Source of the DNA: Jiangella muralis
GTDB lineage: Bacteria; Actinomycetota; Actinomycetes; Jiangellales; Jiangellaceae
Length of the DNA stretch: 64,000 nucleotides
Assembly: GCF_001270745.1 (NCBI RefSeq)
Contig: NZ_KQ434752.1
Location: forward strand, 413,125-477,124
Direction: 5' to 3'
A program made the translations under genes and the position numbers. Under the pieces are notes generated by a model. That model searched no databases, had not been told where the DNA came from, and saw nothing but the letters and a program-made list of their open reading frames with translations. Numbering within the stretch: the stretch's first letter is position 1; every line of letters begins with the position of its first letter. This document shows positions 32,810 through 42,076 of this stretch, piece by piece.

Positions 32810-33793
32810 GTGACCGCGACCCTTCCGACGACTCCGGCTCCGGCGCCCGGCCGGGCCGCCCGGCTGGTACGGCGGCTGCCGCTCCCGTCGGAGCTGGCGC
32901 TGCGGCGGCTGGCGGTCGCGTCGCTGGTCACGCAGGCCGGCATCATCGTGACGGGCGGCGCGGTCCGGCTCACCGACTCCGGGCTCGGCTGTCCCGACTG
33001 GCCGCACTGCACCGCCGGCTCCATCGCCGCGACGCCCGAGATGGGGCTGCACGGGGCGATCGAGTTCGGGAACCGGCTGCTCACCTTCGTGGTCGGGGCC
33101 GTCGCGTTGGTGATGCTGGTCGCGGTGCTGCGGACGCTCACCTCGGACCGGCCGCGCCGCGACCTGCTGGTGCTGTCGGCGGTGCTGGTCGGCTTCGTGC
33201 CGGCGCAGGCGGTCATCGGCGGCATCACCGTCTGGACCGACCTGAACCCGTGGGTCGTCATGTTCCACTTCCTGGTGTCGACCGTCCTGGTCGGATTCGC
33301 GACGGTGCTGGTCAGACGGACGCAGCGGCCGTACGGTGCGGTTCCGGCGCGGGTCGGGCAGCCGTGGCTGGAACGGCTCGGGCTGCTGACGCTGGTGGTC
33401 ACCGCCGTCGCCGTCTACCTGGGCGCCGTCGTCACCGGCAGCGGACCGCACGCCGGCGACCCCGACGCCAAGCGCACCGGTCTCGACGTCGCGGTCATGA
33501 CGCAGGTGCACGCGGACTCGGTTCTGGTGCTCATCGGCATCTCGATCGGCCTCTGGTTCACCACCCGGGCGGTCGGCTCCCCCGGCCGGGCCGCCCGCGC
33601 CGCCGCCGTCCTGCTCGCCGTCGAGCTCGGGCAGGGGCTCATCGGCCTGGTGCAGTACCGGCTCGAGCTGCCGGAGCTGCTGGTCGGACTGCACATGCTC
33701 GGCGCGGCGCTCATGATCATGGCCGCGACCGACGCCTGGCTCGCCACGCGCTGGCTGCCCTCGCGCCAGCCGGCCACCGCGGCCGCTCCCTGA
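32810..33793 (+). CDS. ctaA: Heme A synthase (CtaA/COX15 family)
   Basis: This 327-residue protein has eight predicted membrane spans and oxidises heme O to heme A for cytochrome aa3. Conserved His residues expected to bind heme lie in DWPHCTAG, GLHGAIEFGNR, WVVMFHFLVS, MTQVHADSVL and GLHMLGAAL; GGAVRLTDSGLGCPDWP is the family signature with a conserved Cys. It works with CtaB (36108-37061). Confidence 0.93.
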   Translation: MTATLPTTPAPAPGRAARLVRRLPLPSELALRRLAVASLVTQAGIIVTGGAVRLTDSGLGCPDWPHCTAGSIAATPEMGLHGAIEFGNRLLTFVVGAVALVMLVAVLRTLTSDRPRRDLLVLSAVLVGFVPAQAVIGGITVWTDLNPWVVMFHFLVSTVLVGFATVLVRRTQRPYGAVPARVGQPWLERLGLLTLVVTAVAVYLGAVVTGSGPHAGDPDAKRTGLDVAVMTQVHADSVLVLIGISIGLWFTTRAVGSPGRAARAAAVLLAVELGQGLIGLVQYRLELPELLVGLHMLGAALMIMAATDAWLATRWLPSRQPATAAAP

Positions 33794-33848
33794 CGACGCG
33801 GCCAGCGCCCGACGGCGCGACGACATCGACCCGATCTGAACCCGCAGG

Positions 33849-34730
33849 TCAGCGCACGACCTCGCCGGCCGCGAGCCGGCGCAGCGCGGCGCCGGTCCCG
33901 AGTTCGGGGCGGGCGTCCGCGTGCTCCAGGTAGTACCGCAGCGTGTGGTCGACGAGCACCGGGTCGGCGCCGAGACGCGCGGCCGGGATCGCGGCGGCCG
34001 TGTTCGCCGGCGCCGTCGCCGTCAAGCGGCCGAGCGCCGCGGTCCGCCGCCCAGACGCCGCGATCCGCCGGCCGGACGGCGCAGCCGCGAGATTCACCGG
34101 CTCGTGCGTCACCACCGTCAGCCAGTTCTGCACCGGCGCCAGGCCGAATCCATAGCGGATCGACGTGCTGCCGATGCGGTCGATCTGATCCCAGGTCAGC
34201 TCGACGGGGTCGCCGCCCAGCCCGACGACGAGGTGTGACGGCGTGAGGTCCAGGCCGAGGCGCCGGCGGGAGGCGATCAGCCCGACGATCCCGCCGAGCG
34301 CCAGCACCGACCCGACCACCAGCAGCACGACGAAGCCCACGACGGCCGACCAGTCGCCACGCACCGCCGCGATGACGAGGGCCGCCACACCGAGCCCGAG
34401 AAGCGCCAGCCCCAGGATCGCCAGCGCCAGGCTGACCAGTGGCGACGTCGGCCGAACCGGGATGCGCACGACCGTCTGCCGGACCCCGCCGACCTCGATC
34501 GAGGCCTCCTCGACGGCGAACCCGCGGCCGCGTGGGCGGCTGCCGACGGCGATGGGCGCGAGGACCAGCAGGATCGCCCCGATCACCGCCGCGCCGACCC
34601 GGTTGCCCGCCGCCAGCGCAATCACGCCAGCCGGCGCCAGGAAGAGCGCGAGGAGTCCGAACACGACGACGCCGAGCCAGCCGCCGAGGGGCGGACGGCG
34701 CCAGTGCGGCGGCCACGGCAGCGGAGTCAC
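33849..34730 (-). CDS. Hypothetical membrane protein with a PH-like C-terminal domain
   Basis: About 293 residues from the GTG at 34730. It has two pairs of hydrophobic segments (about 15-60 and 95-165) and then a soluble beta-rich domain (LGLDLTPSHLVVGLGGDPVELTWDQIDRIGS) resembling bacterial PH/YcxB-type domains. The last 70 residues are Ala/Arg-rich. No enzyme motif is visible. The start is uncertain because no strong ribosome-binding site is seen; upstream sequence is the hairpin array. Confidence 0.65.
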   Translation of the reverse strand: MTPLPWPPHWRRPPLGGWLGVVVFGLLALFLAPAGVIALAAGNRVGAAVIGAILLVLAPIAVGSRPRGRGFAVEEASIEVGGVRQTVVRIPVRPTSPLVSLALAILGLALLGLGVAALVIAAVRGDWSAVVGFVVLLVVGSVLALGGIVGLIASRRRLGLDLTPSHLVVGLGGDPVELTWDQIDRIGSTSIRYGFGLAPVQNWLTVVTHEPVNLAAAPSGRRIAASGRRTAALGRLTATAPANTAAAIPAARLGADPVLVDHTLRYYLEHADARPELGTGAALRRLAAGEVVR

Positions 34731-34776
34731 GGCGACGATGCTCTCACGCGAGGCCCGGACGGACGCGACGAGCCGC

Positions 34777-34952
34777 TGGTGCTCTGCCGTCGGAAACGAC
34801 CGCAGAGCACCAACACCCCCGTTAGAGGTCTGCCGCCGGAAACGACCGCAGAGCACCAACACCCCCGCTGGAGGTCTGCCGCCGGAAACGACCGCAGAGC
34901 ACCAACACCCCCGCTGGAGGTCTGCCGTCGGATACGACGGCAGACCTCCAGC
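34777..34952. repeat. Array of hairpins with 46-bp period
   Basis: Four units with a 46-bp period lie 46 bp upstream of the GTG at 34730 (gene on the minus strand). The first unit is a hairpin with perfect 11-bp outer arms (TGGTGCTCTGC / GCAGAGCACCA, 34777-34812) and a GAAA loop. The last is a perfect 18-bp stem with a GATA loop (34913-34952). The middle two units combine the left arm of the last type with the right arm of the first. The frame through it is not coding. Confidence 0.9.
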
Positions 34953-35011
34953 GCCGCATCCACCAGACCCGGAGGCGGCAGCCCACCCCGCAGGTCGAGC
35001 ATCGCCGCAGG

Positions 35012-36073
35012 TCAGGAGTCTGCAGCCGCCAGGAGCGCCTGAGCGAACCACTCCATGGTGGCGACGCTGCCGGAGCTCACCTGGGCGGCCGGCCAGCCGT
35101 TGATGACGCCGACGAGCTCCCAGTAGCGCTCGACCCGGCGGTCGGAGAAGAGGGCGATCTGCTCGCCCAGCTCCTGCCGGAAGTCCGCGTCGTCGTCGAC
35201 GCCGCGGGCATGGGCGAACCGGGGCGCCAACTGGTCGACCACCAGCCGGCCCTCCGGCGAGGACGGCGGGATGCCGGCCGAGTCGAGCGGGGTCACCAGT
35301 TCGGACACGCTCGAGTAGAGCGCCAGCTCCTCCGGCGACGGGCCGACCGAGCCCGAGCCAGCCGAGCCGTCCGAGCCCGAACCGACCGAGCCCGAGCCGG
35401 AGCCAGCCGAGCCGGAGCCAGCCGAGCCGGAGTCAGCCGAGCCGGAGCCGGCCGCGCCGTCGCTCGCGCTCGCGCCGGCCTCGGCCATCTGCCGGACCCG
35501 CGCCCGGTAGGACGGGTCCTGCACCAGCTCGGCCAGCTCGACCCACGCCTCCACCTGGGCCGGCGTGGGGTCGTCCGGAAGGTCCACGCGCACGGAGCGC
35601 ATCCGGGCGGCGAACGCGGGGTCGGTGTCCAGGCCGTCGAACGCCGACGACCAGTAGTCGTCGATGATCTGCTGCCGTTCGGCGGCGGACAGGTGGGCCA
35701 GGCGGTTCATGAGATCCAGCTCCTCGTGGTCGTCGATCCCCAGCGCGGCCACCGCCCGCAACACCGAACGGCGGGTCCGGAGCAGCCGGATCTGCGCGTC
35801 GAGGGCGGCGGCGTGCGCCGTCGCCATGTCGGCCAGCGACAACGTCCGGTCGAGGACCTGCCGGACGGTCGCGAGGTCGACGCCGAGCTCGCGGAGCGTG
35901 CGGACGAGATCCAGCCGGGCCAGCGCGACGGCGTCGTAGCGGCGGTAGCCCGCCGGGGATCGGTCGGTCGGCGGCACCAGCCCGATGTCGGCGTAGTACC
36001 TGATCGTCTTCACCGGGAGTCCGGTGCGCCGGGCCAGGTCGCCGATGCTCAGGAAGGCGTCGTCGTCGGTCAC
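35012..36073 (-). CDS. MerR-family regulator with Ser/Gly linker
   Basis: This regulator of about 353 residues has an N-terminal MerR winged helix and coiled coil (FLSIGDLARRTGLPVKTIRYY, SPAGYRRYD, LRELGVDLATVRQVLD). A helical ligand-domain-like region (about 110-200) follows, then about 40 residues of Gly/Ser repeats and a helical C-terminal half. The DNA encoding the linker is a 15-bp-type tandem repeat. The GTG at 36073 is preferred over 36082 because a MerR-type promoter predicts a leaderless transcript there. Ligand unknown. Confidence 0.85.
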   Translation of the reverse strand: MTDDDAFLSIGDLARRTGLPVKTIRYYADIGLVPPTDRSPAGYRRYDAVALARLDLVRTLRELGVDLATVRQVLDRTLSLADMATAHAAALDAQIRLLRTRRSVLRAVAALGIDDHEELDLMNRLAHLSAAERQQIIDDYWSSAFDGLDTDPAFAARMRSVRVDLPDDPTPAQVEAWVELAELVQDPSYRARVRQMAEAGASASDGAAGSGSADSGSAGSGSAGSGSGSVGSGSDGSAGSGSVGPSPEELALYSSVSELVTPLDSAGIPPSSPEGRLVVDQLAPRFAHARGVDDDADFRQELGEQIALFSDRRVERYWELVGVINGWPAAQVSSGSVATMEWFAQALLAAADS

Positions 36074-36080
36074 GAGAACC

Positions 36081-36111
36081 ACCGTGGTGTCTCCAGCGAC
36101 TGGAGAGTCAA
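36081..36111 (-). promoter_or_regulatory. MerR-type promoter with dyad operator
   Basis: On the minus strand, -35 TTGACT (36111-36106) and -10 CACGGT (36086-36081) are separated by 19 bp, the long spacer typical of MerR-regulated promoters. The spacer holds TCTCCAG-TCG-CTGGAGA (36106-36090). The GTG at 36073 lies 7 bases after the -10. It overlaps the 3' end of ctaB. Confidence 0.65.
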
Positions 36112-37061
36112 CCCAGGATCAGCACGTCCGCCATCACCGCGACGAACACGACGGTGAGGTAGGTGATGGAACCGTGGAAGAGCCGCATCGCGGTCAGCCC
36201 GGCGCCGTCCGGCGTCCGCTTGGCACGGCCGTACAGGCGGTGCGCCTCGACGAGGAACCAGATGCCGGTCAGCACGGACGCCACCCCGAAGATCCAGCCG
36301 AGCGACGCGACCGGCCAGAGCACGAACGTCGTGGCGACCATGGCCCACGAGTAGAGCAGGATCTGCAGCGCCACCGTGCGCGCCGGCGCGACGACCGGCA
36401 GCATGGGCACGCCGGCCCGGGCGTAGTCGTCGCGGTAGCGCATGGCCAGCGGCCAGTAGTGCGGCGGCGTCCAGAAGAACACGACGAGGAACAGCAGCAC
36501 CGGCGGCCAGTCGAGCGACCCGGTGACGGCGGCCCAGCCGATCAGGGTCGGCACGCAACCGGCCACCCCGCCCCACACGATGTTCTGCGACGTCCGCCGC
36601 TTCAGCAGCATGGTGTAGACGAGGACGTAGAACAGGTTGGCCGCGATGGTCAGCGCGGCGGCCAGCGCGTTGACCCACACCAGCATGATCGCCACGGACG
36701 CGACGAGCAGCAGCGACGCGAACGCGAACGCCCGGTACGGCGAGACGACGGCGCGGGCGACCGGCCGGCGCCGGGTGCGGTGCATGACGGCGTCGATGTC
36801 GCGCTCGAGCACCTGGTTGAACGCGTGCGCGCTACCGCCGGCCAGTGTTCCGGCGATCAGCGTGGCCAGCGCCAGGCCCAGCGGCGGCAGCCCGCGCTCG
36901 GCCAGCACCATGGCCGGCAGCGTCGTGATGAGCAGCAGCTCGACGACGCGCAGCTTCATGAGCGACGCGTACACGCCGACGACGGCACCCAGCCGTCCCA
37001 ACCGCCCACGCGGCCCCGGTGCGCGCCGGGTCGCCGCAGGGCTCGGCTCGACGGACGTCAA
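36108..37061 (-). CDS. ctaB: Protoheme IX farnesyltransferase (heme O synthase)
   Basis: This 317-residue UbiA-family prenyltransferase converts heme B to heme O. It has about eight membrane spans and the two Asp-rich motifs: NQVLERDIDAVMHRTRRRPV and YRDDYARAGVPMLPVV. The start is TTG at 37061, the only in-frame option below an upstream stop, with GAAGGTG nearby. It is divergent from tkt, a conserved actinobacterial arrangement. Confidence 0.95.
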   Translation of the reverse strand: MTSVEPSPAATRRAPGPRGRLGRLGAVVGVYASLMKLRVVELLLITTLPAMVLAERGLPPLGLALATLIAGTLAGGSAHAFNQVLERDIDAVMHRTRRRPVARAVVSPYRAFAFASLLLVASVAIMLVWVNALAAALTIAANLFYVLVYTMLLKRRTSQNIVWGGVAGCVPTLIGWAAVTGSLDWPPVLLFLVVFFWTPPHYWPLAMRYRDDYARAGVPMLPVVAPARTVALQILLYSWAMVATTFVLWPVASLGWIFGVASVLTGIWFLVEAHRLYGRAKRTPDGAGLTAMRLFHGSITYLTVVFVAVMADVLILG

Positions 37062-37268
37062 CGTTCACCTTCGTGTGGTCGAAGAGACAGGCGGGGGTGG
37101 AACATCCGCCAGCATGGCCTGTTGAGTCTAACGGTGCGCCCAATCCGCCGAGCGGCCGGGCACACGTCCGGGTGACGTCGATACGCTCGACCGTGGAACG
37201 GCCGTCTCGCCGACGGCGCCGTGAGCAGAGACGTAGGGATCCATCCGCCTGAGAGGAACGTCACGCCG

Positions 37269-39371
37269 GTGAACACGACACCCGAGAACAGCGCAGACTT
37301 CGAGTGGACGGAGCTCGACGACCGGGCGGTCGACACCGTGCGGCTGCTGGCCATGGATGCCGTCGAGAAGGTCGGCAACGGCCACCCCGGCACCGCGATG
37401 AGCCTGGCCCCGGTGGCCTACACGCTCTACCAGAAGGTGCTCCGCCACGACCCGTCCGACCAGCACTGGCTGGGCCGCGACCGGTTCGTGCTGTCGGCCG
37501 GGCACAGCAGCCTCACGCAGTACATCCAGCTGTACCTGTCCGGCTACGACGTCACGCTGGACGACCTGAAGGCGTTCCGCACCTGGGGCTCGGCCACGCC
37601 GGGGCACCCGGAGTACCGGCACACCAACGGCGTCGAGGTGACGACCGGCCCGCTCGGGTCGGGTTTCGGGTCGGCGGTCGGCATGGCGTTCGCGCAGCGC
37701 CGGGTCCGCGGCCTGCTCGACCCCGACGCACTGCCGGGTGAGAGCGTCTTCGACCACCACGTCTTCGTCATCGCCTCCGACGGCGACCTCGAGGAGGGCG
37801 TGTCGAGCGAGGCCAGCTCGCTGGCGGGCACGCAGGAGCTGGGCAACCTCGTGGTGCTGTGGGACGACAACCACATCTCCATCGAGGACGACACCAACAT
37901 CGCCTTCACCGAGGACACCGTCGCCCGCTACGAGGCGTACGGCTGGCACACCCAGGTGGTCGACTTCACCGCCGCCGGGGCAGATCGTGAGTACACCGAA
38001 GATCCCAAGGCGATCTTCGAGGCGCTGCAGAACGCGAAGGCCGTCACCGACCGCCCGTCGTTCATCGCGGTGCGGACGATCATCGGCTGGCCGGCGCCGA
38101 ACAAGCAGAACACCGGCGCCATCCACGGCTCCGCGCTGGGCGCCGACGAGGTCGCCGCCACCAAGCGGGTGCTGGGGGCCGACCCGGCGAAGAGCTTCGA
38201 CGTCGACGGCGACGTGCTGGCGCACGCCCGCGAGGTCGGCGACCGCGGCAAGTCCGTCCGCACCGAGTGGGAGCAGCGCTACGACGCCTGGCGGGCCGCG
38301 AACCCCGACCGCGCCGCCCTGCTCGACCGCCTGCAGGGCCACGAGCTGCCGGATGGCTGGACGCGGAGCCTGCCGACCTTCGAGCCGTCGGAGAAGGGTA
38401 TCGCCACCCGCGCCGCGTCGGGCAAGGTCATCAACGCCGTCGCGTCGGTGCTGCCGGAGCTGTGGGGCGGCTCGGCCGACCTCGCCGGCTCCAACAACAC
38501 GACCATCGAGGGCGAGCCGAGCTTCCTGCCCGAGAAGCGCTCCTCGAAGATGTTCCCCGGCGACCCCTATGGCCGCACGCTGCACTTCGGCGTCCGCGAG
38601 TTCGCCTCCGGCCTGATCGTCAACGGCATCGCGCTGAACGGCCTGACCCGCCCGTACGCGGCGACGTTCCTGGTGTTCAGCGACTACCAGCGGGCCGCGG
38701 TCCGGCTGGCGGCGATCCAGCAGCTGCCGGTGACGTTCGTGTGGACGCACGACTCCATCGGCCTCGGCGAGGACGGCCCGACGCACCAGCCGGTCGAGCA
38801 CCTGTCGGCGCTGCGCGCGATCCCCGGCCTGGACGTCGTCCGCCCGGCCGACGCGAACGAGACGGCGGTCGCGTGGCGCACCATCCTGGAGCGGCAGCAC
38901 CCGGCCGGCCTGGCGCTGACCCGGCAGAACGTGCCCACCTTCGACCGCACCGTCTACGCGTCCGCCGAGGGCACCGCGCGCGGCGGCTACGTGTTCGCCG
39001 AGGCCGACGGCGGCACGCCGCAGGTCATCCTCATCGGCACCGGCTCGGAGCTGCAGCTGGCCGTTCAGGCCCGCGAGACGCTGCAGGCCGGCGGCGTGCC
39101 CACCCGCGTCGTCTCGATGCCGTCGCAGGAGTGGTTCGAGGAGCAGGACGCCGAGTACCGCGAGTCCGTCCTCCCGGCGAGCACGAAGGCCCGCGTCTCC
39201 GTCGAGGCCGGCATTGCGATGAGCTGGCACCGCTACCTCGGCGACGCCGGCCGCGCGGTCAGCCTCGAGCACTTCGGCGCGTCGGCCGACTACCAGACCC
39301 TGTACCGCGAGTTCGGCATCACGGTGGACGCGGTGGTGGCCGCGGCCCGCGATTCCATCTCCAACGCCTGA
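37269..39371 (+). CDS. tkt: Transketolase
   Basis: This 700-residue thiamine-diphosphate enzyme moves two-carbon units in the non-oxidative pentose phosphate pathway. Visible blocks are the N-terminal GNGHPGTAMSLAP, the ThDP motif SDGDLEEGVSSEA with downstream DDN, the catalytic FGVREF region, and HDSIGLGEDGPTHQP. The GTG at 37269 gives the usual length; a GTG at 37221 is possible. It heads a six-gene operon with tal, pgi, zwf, opcA and pgl. Confidence 0.95.
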   Translation: MNTTPENSADFEWTELDDRAVDTVRLLAMDAVEKVGNGHPGTAMSLAPVAYTLYQKVLRHDPSDQHWLGRDRFVLSAGHSSLTQYIQLYLSGYDVTLDDLKAFRTWGSATPGHPEYRHTNGVEVTTGPLGSGFGSAVGMAFAQRRVRGLLDPDALPGESVFDHHVFVIASDGDLEEGVSSEASSLAGTQELGNLVVLWDDNHISIEDDTNIAFTEDTVARYEAYGWHTQVVDFTAAGADREYTEDPKAIFEALQNAKAVTDRPSFIAVRTIIGWPAPNKQNTGAIHGSALGADEVAATKRVLGADPAKSFDVDGDVLAHAREVGDRGKSVRTEWEQRYDAWRAANPDRAALLDRLQGHELPDGWTRSLPTFEPSEKGIATRAASGKVINAVASVLPELWGGSADLAGSNNTTIEGEPSFLPEKRSSKMFPGDPYGRTLHFGVREFASGLIVNGIALNGLTRPYAATFLVFSDYQRAAVRLAAIQQLPVTFVWTHDSIGLGEDGPTHQPVEHLSALRAIPGLDVVRPADANETAVAWRTILERQHPAGLALTRQNVPTFDRTVYASAEGTARGGYVFAEADGGTPQVILIGTGSELQLAVQARETLQAGGVPTRVVSMPSQEWFEEQDAEYRESVLPASTKARVSVEAGIAMSWHRYLGDAGRAVSLEHFGASADYQTLYREFGITVDAVVAAARDSISNA

Positions 39372-39380
39372 GAGGGAGAC

Positions 39381-40493
39381 ATGAACACCAACGATCCGCT
39401 CGGCCGGCTCTCCGCGGAGGGCGTCGCCATCTGGCTCGACGACCTGTCCCGCGACCGCCTGACCACCGGGAACCTGCAGTCACTGATCGACGACAAGCAC
39501 GTCGTCGGCGTCACCACGAACCCGTCGATCTTCCAGGCCGCCATCACCAAGAGCAGCCTGTACGACGACGACCTGCGCCGCCACGCCGGCCAGGGCTCCG
39601 ACGCCGACGCCGCCGTGCGCGATCTCACCACCGACGACGTCCGCGCGGCCGCCGACCTGTTCGGGCCGGTCGCACAGCGCAGCACGAACGGCGACGGCCG
39701 GGTCTCCATCGAGGTCGACCCGCGGCTGGCGCACGACACCGGCGCCACCATCGCCCAGGCCGAGGAGCTGTGGGCCGAGGTCGACCGGCCGAACGTCTTC
39801 GTCAAGATCCCCGCGACGAAGGCCGGCCTGCCGGCGATCACCGCGGGCATCGCGGCGGGAATCAGCGTGAACGTCACGCTGATCTTCTCCATCGACCGCT
39901 ACCGTGAGGTCATGGACGCCTACCAGGCGGGACTCGAGCAGCGGGTCGCCGCCGGTGAGTCGCTCGACGGCATCGCCTCGGTCGCGTCCTTCTTCGTCAG
40001 CCGGGTCGACTCCGAGATCGACAAGCGGCTCGAGTCGATCGGCTCCGACGAAGCGCTGGCGCTGCGCGGCCAGTCCGCCATCGCGAACGCCCGGCTGGCC
40101 TACGCCGCCTACGAGGACGTCATCGCGGCCGAGCGCTGGCAGCGGCTCGAGCAGGCCGGGGCGCAGCGGCAGCGGCCGCTGTGGGCGTCGACGTCGACGA
40201 AGAACCCCGACTACGACGACACCATGTACGTCACCCAGCTGGTCGCGCCCGACACCGTCAACACCATGCCCGAGGCGACCATCGAGGCGGTCGCCGACCA
40301 CGGCGACATCACCGGCGACACCATCCGGCCCAACCGCGAGAACGCGTGGAACACGCTGGCCGCCGTCCGCGCCGCCGGCGTCGATCTCGACGACGTCAGC
40401 GAGGTGCTCGAGCGCGAGGGCGTGGAGAAGTTCGAGACCAGCTGGAACGACCTGCTCGAGTCCGTGAACGCCAAGCTGGAGGCCGCCAAGTGA
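39381..40493 (+). CDS. tal: Transaldolase
   Basis: This 370-residue class I aldolase-fold enzyme, of the longer actinobacterial type, transfers dihydroxyacetone units. The Schiff-base lysine lies in [27 protein letters not shown] near the N-terminus and the [11 protein letters not shown] block are conserved. GAGAGGGAGAC precedes the ATG, 9 bases after tkt. Confidence 0.95.
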   Translation: MNTNDPLGRLSAEGVAIWLDDLSRDRLTTGNLQSLIDDKHVVGVTTNPSIFQAAITKSSLYDDDLRRHAGQGSDADAAVRDLTTDDVRAAADLFGPVAQRSTNGDGRVSIEVDPRLAHDTGATIAQAEELWAEVDRPNVFVKIPATKAGLPAITAGIAAGISVNVTLIFSIDRYREVMDAYQAGLEQRVAAGESLDGIASVASFFVSRVDSEIDKRLESIGSDEALALRGQSAIANARLAYAAYEDVIAAERWQRLEQAGAQRQRPLWASTSTKNPDYDDTMYVTQLVAPDTVNTMPEATIEAVADHGDITGDTIRPNRENAWNTLAAVRAAGVDLDDVSEVLEREGVEKFETSWNDLLESVNAKLEAAK

Positions 40494-42076
40494 CCGCTCT
40501 GACCGTCACCACGTACGGCGTCGACGCCGTCGTCGAGGGCCTGGTCGGCGAGAAGGTCGCGTCGCGCATCGCGGCGAAGGACGCCACGCTGTGGGGCCCG
40601 GAGGCCGAGCCGGAGGCGTCCATCCGGCTGGGCTGGACCGACCTGCACGAGACGTCGCGGCCACTGCTGGCCGAGATCGAGGCGCTGTCGGCCGAGCTGC
40701 GGGCCGAGGGCCTGGACCGCATCGTGCTGGCCGGCATGGGCGGCTCGTCGCTGGCGCCGGAGGTCATCACCCGGACGGCGGGCGTCGAGCTGACGGTGCT
40801 CGACACGACCGACCCGGGCTCGGTGACCCGGGCGCTGGCCGACCGCCTCGACCGCACCGTCATCGTGGTGTCCAGCAAGTCCGGCTCGACGGTCGAGACC
40901 GACAGCCAGCGGCGGGTCTTCGCGGCCGCGTTCGAGGCGGCCGGCATCGATTCCGCCAGCCGCATCGTCGCCGTCACCGACCCGGGGTCGGGGCTGGCCG
41001 AGCTGGCCGAGGCGGGCGGCTACCGCCGGGTGTTCCTCGCCGACCCGAACGTCGGCGGCCGCTACTCCGCGCTGACGGCGTTCGGGCTGGTCCCGAGCGG
41101 GCTGGCCGGCGCCGACATCGCCGCGCTGCTGGACGAGGCAGCGGCCGCCGCCGAGCGGCTGGGCGGCGACGTCACCGACAACCCGGCACTGCGGCTGGGC
41201 GCCGCGCTCGCCGGCGGCAAGGCCGACGGCCGCGACAAGGTCGCCATCGCCGACGCCGGCTCGGGCATCTCCGGCCTGGCCGACTGGGCCGAGCAGCTGA
41301 TCGCCGAGTCCACCGGCAAGCTGGGCACCGGCATCCTGCCGATCGCCAGCGGCAGCGTCGATGATCCCGAGATCGCGCACCCCGCCGCCGACGTCCTCCC
41401 GGCCATCGTCGGCGCGCCCGCCGAAACACCCGCCAAGGGCGTCGTCGTCACCGGTGAGCTGGGCGCGCAGTTCCTGCTGTGGGAGTACGCGACGGCCGTC
41501 GCCGGCAAGCTGCTGGGCATCAACCCGTTCGACCAGCCCGACGTCGAGAGCGCGAAGAACGCCGCCCGTGGCCTGCTCGACGCCACGCCGGCGCCCGAGA
41601 CGCCCGCCTTCACCGACGGCGTCGTCGAGGTGCGCGGCTCAGCCGGCCTGCTCGACGGGGTGACGACCTTGAGCGGCGCCGTCGACGCGCTGCTCGGCCG
41701 GCTGGCGCCGGACGGCTACCTCGCCGTCATGGCCTACCTCGACCGCGAGGGCGACGACGCCGGGCTGGCCGACGTCCGCGTGCCGCTGGAGCGGCGGACC
41801 GAGCGGCCCGTGACGTTCGGGTGGGGCCCGCGGTTCCTGCACTCCACCGGCCAGTACCACAAGGGCGGGCCGGCGCAGGGCGTGTATCTGCAGGTCACCG
41901 GCGCGCCGGCGGACGACCTGGCGATCCCGGACCGGCCGTTCACGTTCGGGCAGCTGATCGCCGCGCAGGCGACCGGCGACGCCCAGGTGCTGGCCGACCA
42001 CGACCGCCCGGTGCTCCGGCTGCATCTGACCGACCGCAAGGCAGGCATCGAGACGCTGAGGGACATTCTGCGGTGA
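40490..42076 (+). CDS. pgi: Glucose-6-phosphate isomerase
   Basis: This 528-residue protein has two SIS folds. Key segments are [11 protein letters not shown], the phosphate-binding [24 protein letters not shown] and the C-terminal [14 protein letters not shown]. It is the bacterial variant found next to tal in actinobacteria; some homologs have been annotated as tal-pgi fusions, but here they are separate genes with a GTGA overlap. Confidence 0.93.
   Translation: MTALTVTTYGVDAVVEGLVGEKVASRIAAKDATLWGPEAEPEASIRLGWTDLHETSRPLLAEIEALSAELRAEGLDRIVLAGMGGSSLAPEVITRTAGVELTVLDTTDPGSVTRALADRLDRTVIVVSSKSGSTVETDSQRRVFAAAFEAAGIDSASRIVAVTDPGSGLAELAEAGGYRRVFLADPNVGGRYSALTAFGLVPSGLAGADIAALLDEAAAAAERLGGDVTDNPALRLGAALAGGKADGRDKVAIADAGSGISGLADWAEQLIAESTGKLGTGILPIASGSVDDPEIAHPAADVLPAIVGAPAETPAKGVVVTGELGAQFLLWEYATAVAGKLLGINPFDQPDVESAKNAARGLLDATPAPETPAFTDGVVEVRGSAGLLDGVTTLSGAVDALLGRLAPDGYLAVMAYLDREGDDAGLADVRVPLERRTERPVTFGWGPRFLHSTGQYHKGGPAQGVYLQVTGAPADDLAIPDRPFTFGQLIAAQATGDAQVLADHDRPVLRLHLTDRKAGIETLRDILR

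Noticed and set aside
34777-34952. CRISPR array
   Set aside because: The period is regular, but the repeats are themselves hairpins with constant 15-bp joints, not unique spacers, and no cas genes are near.
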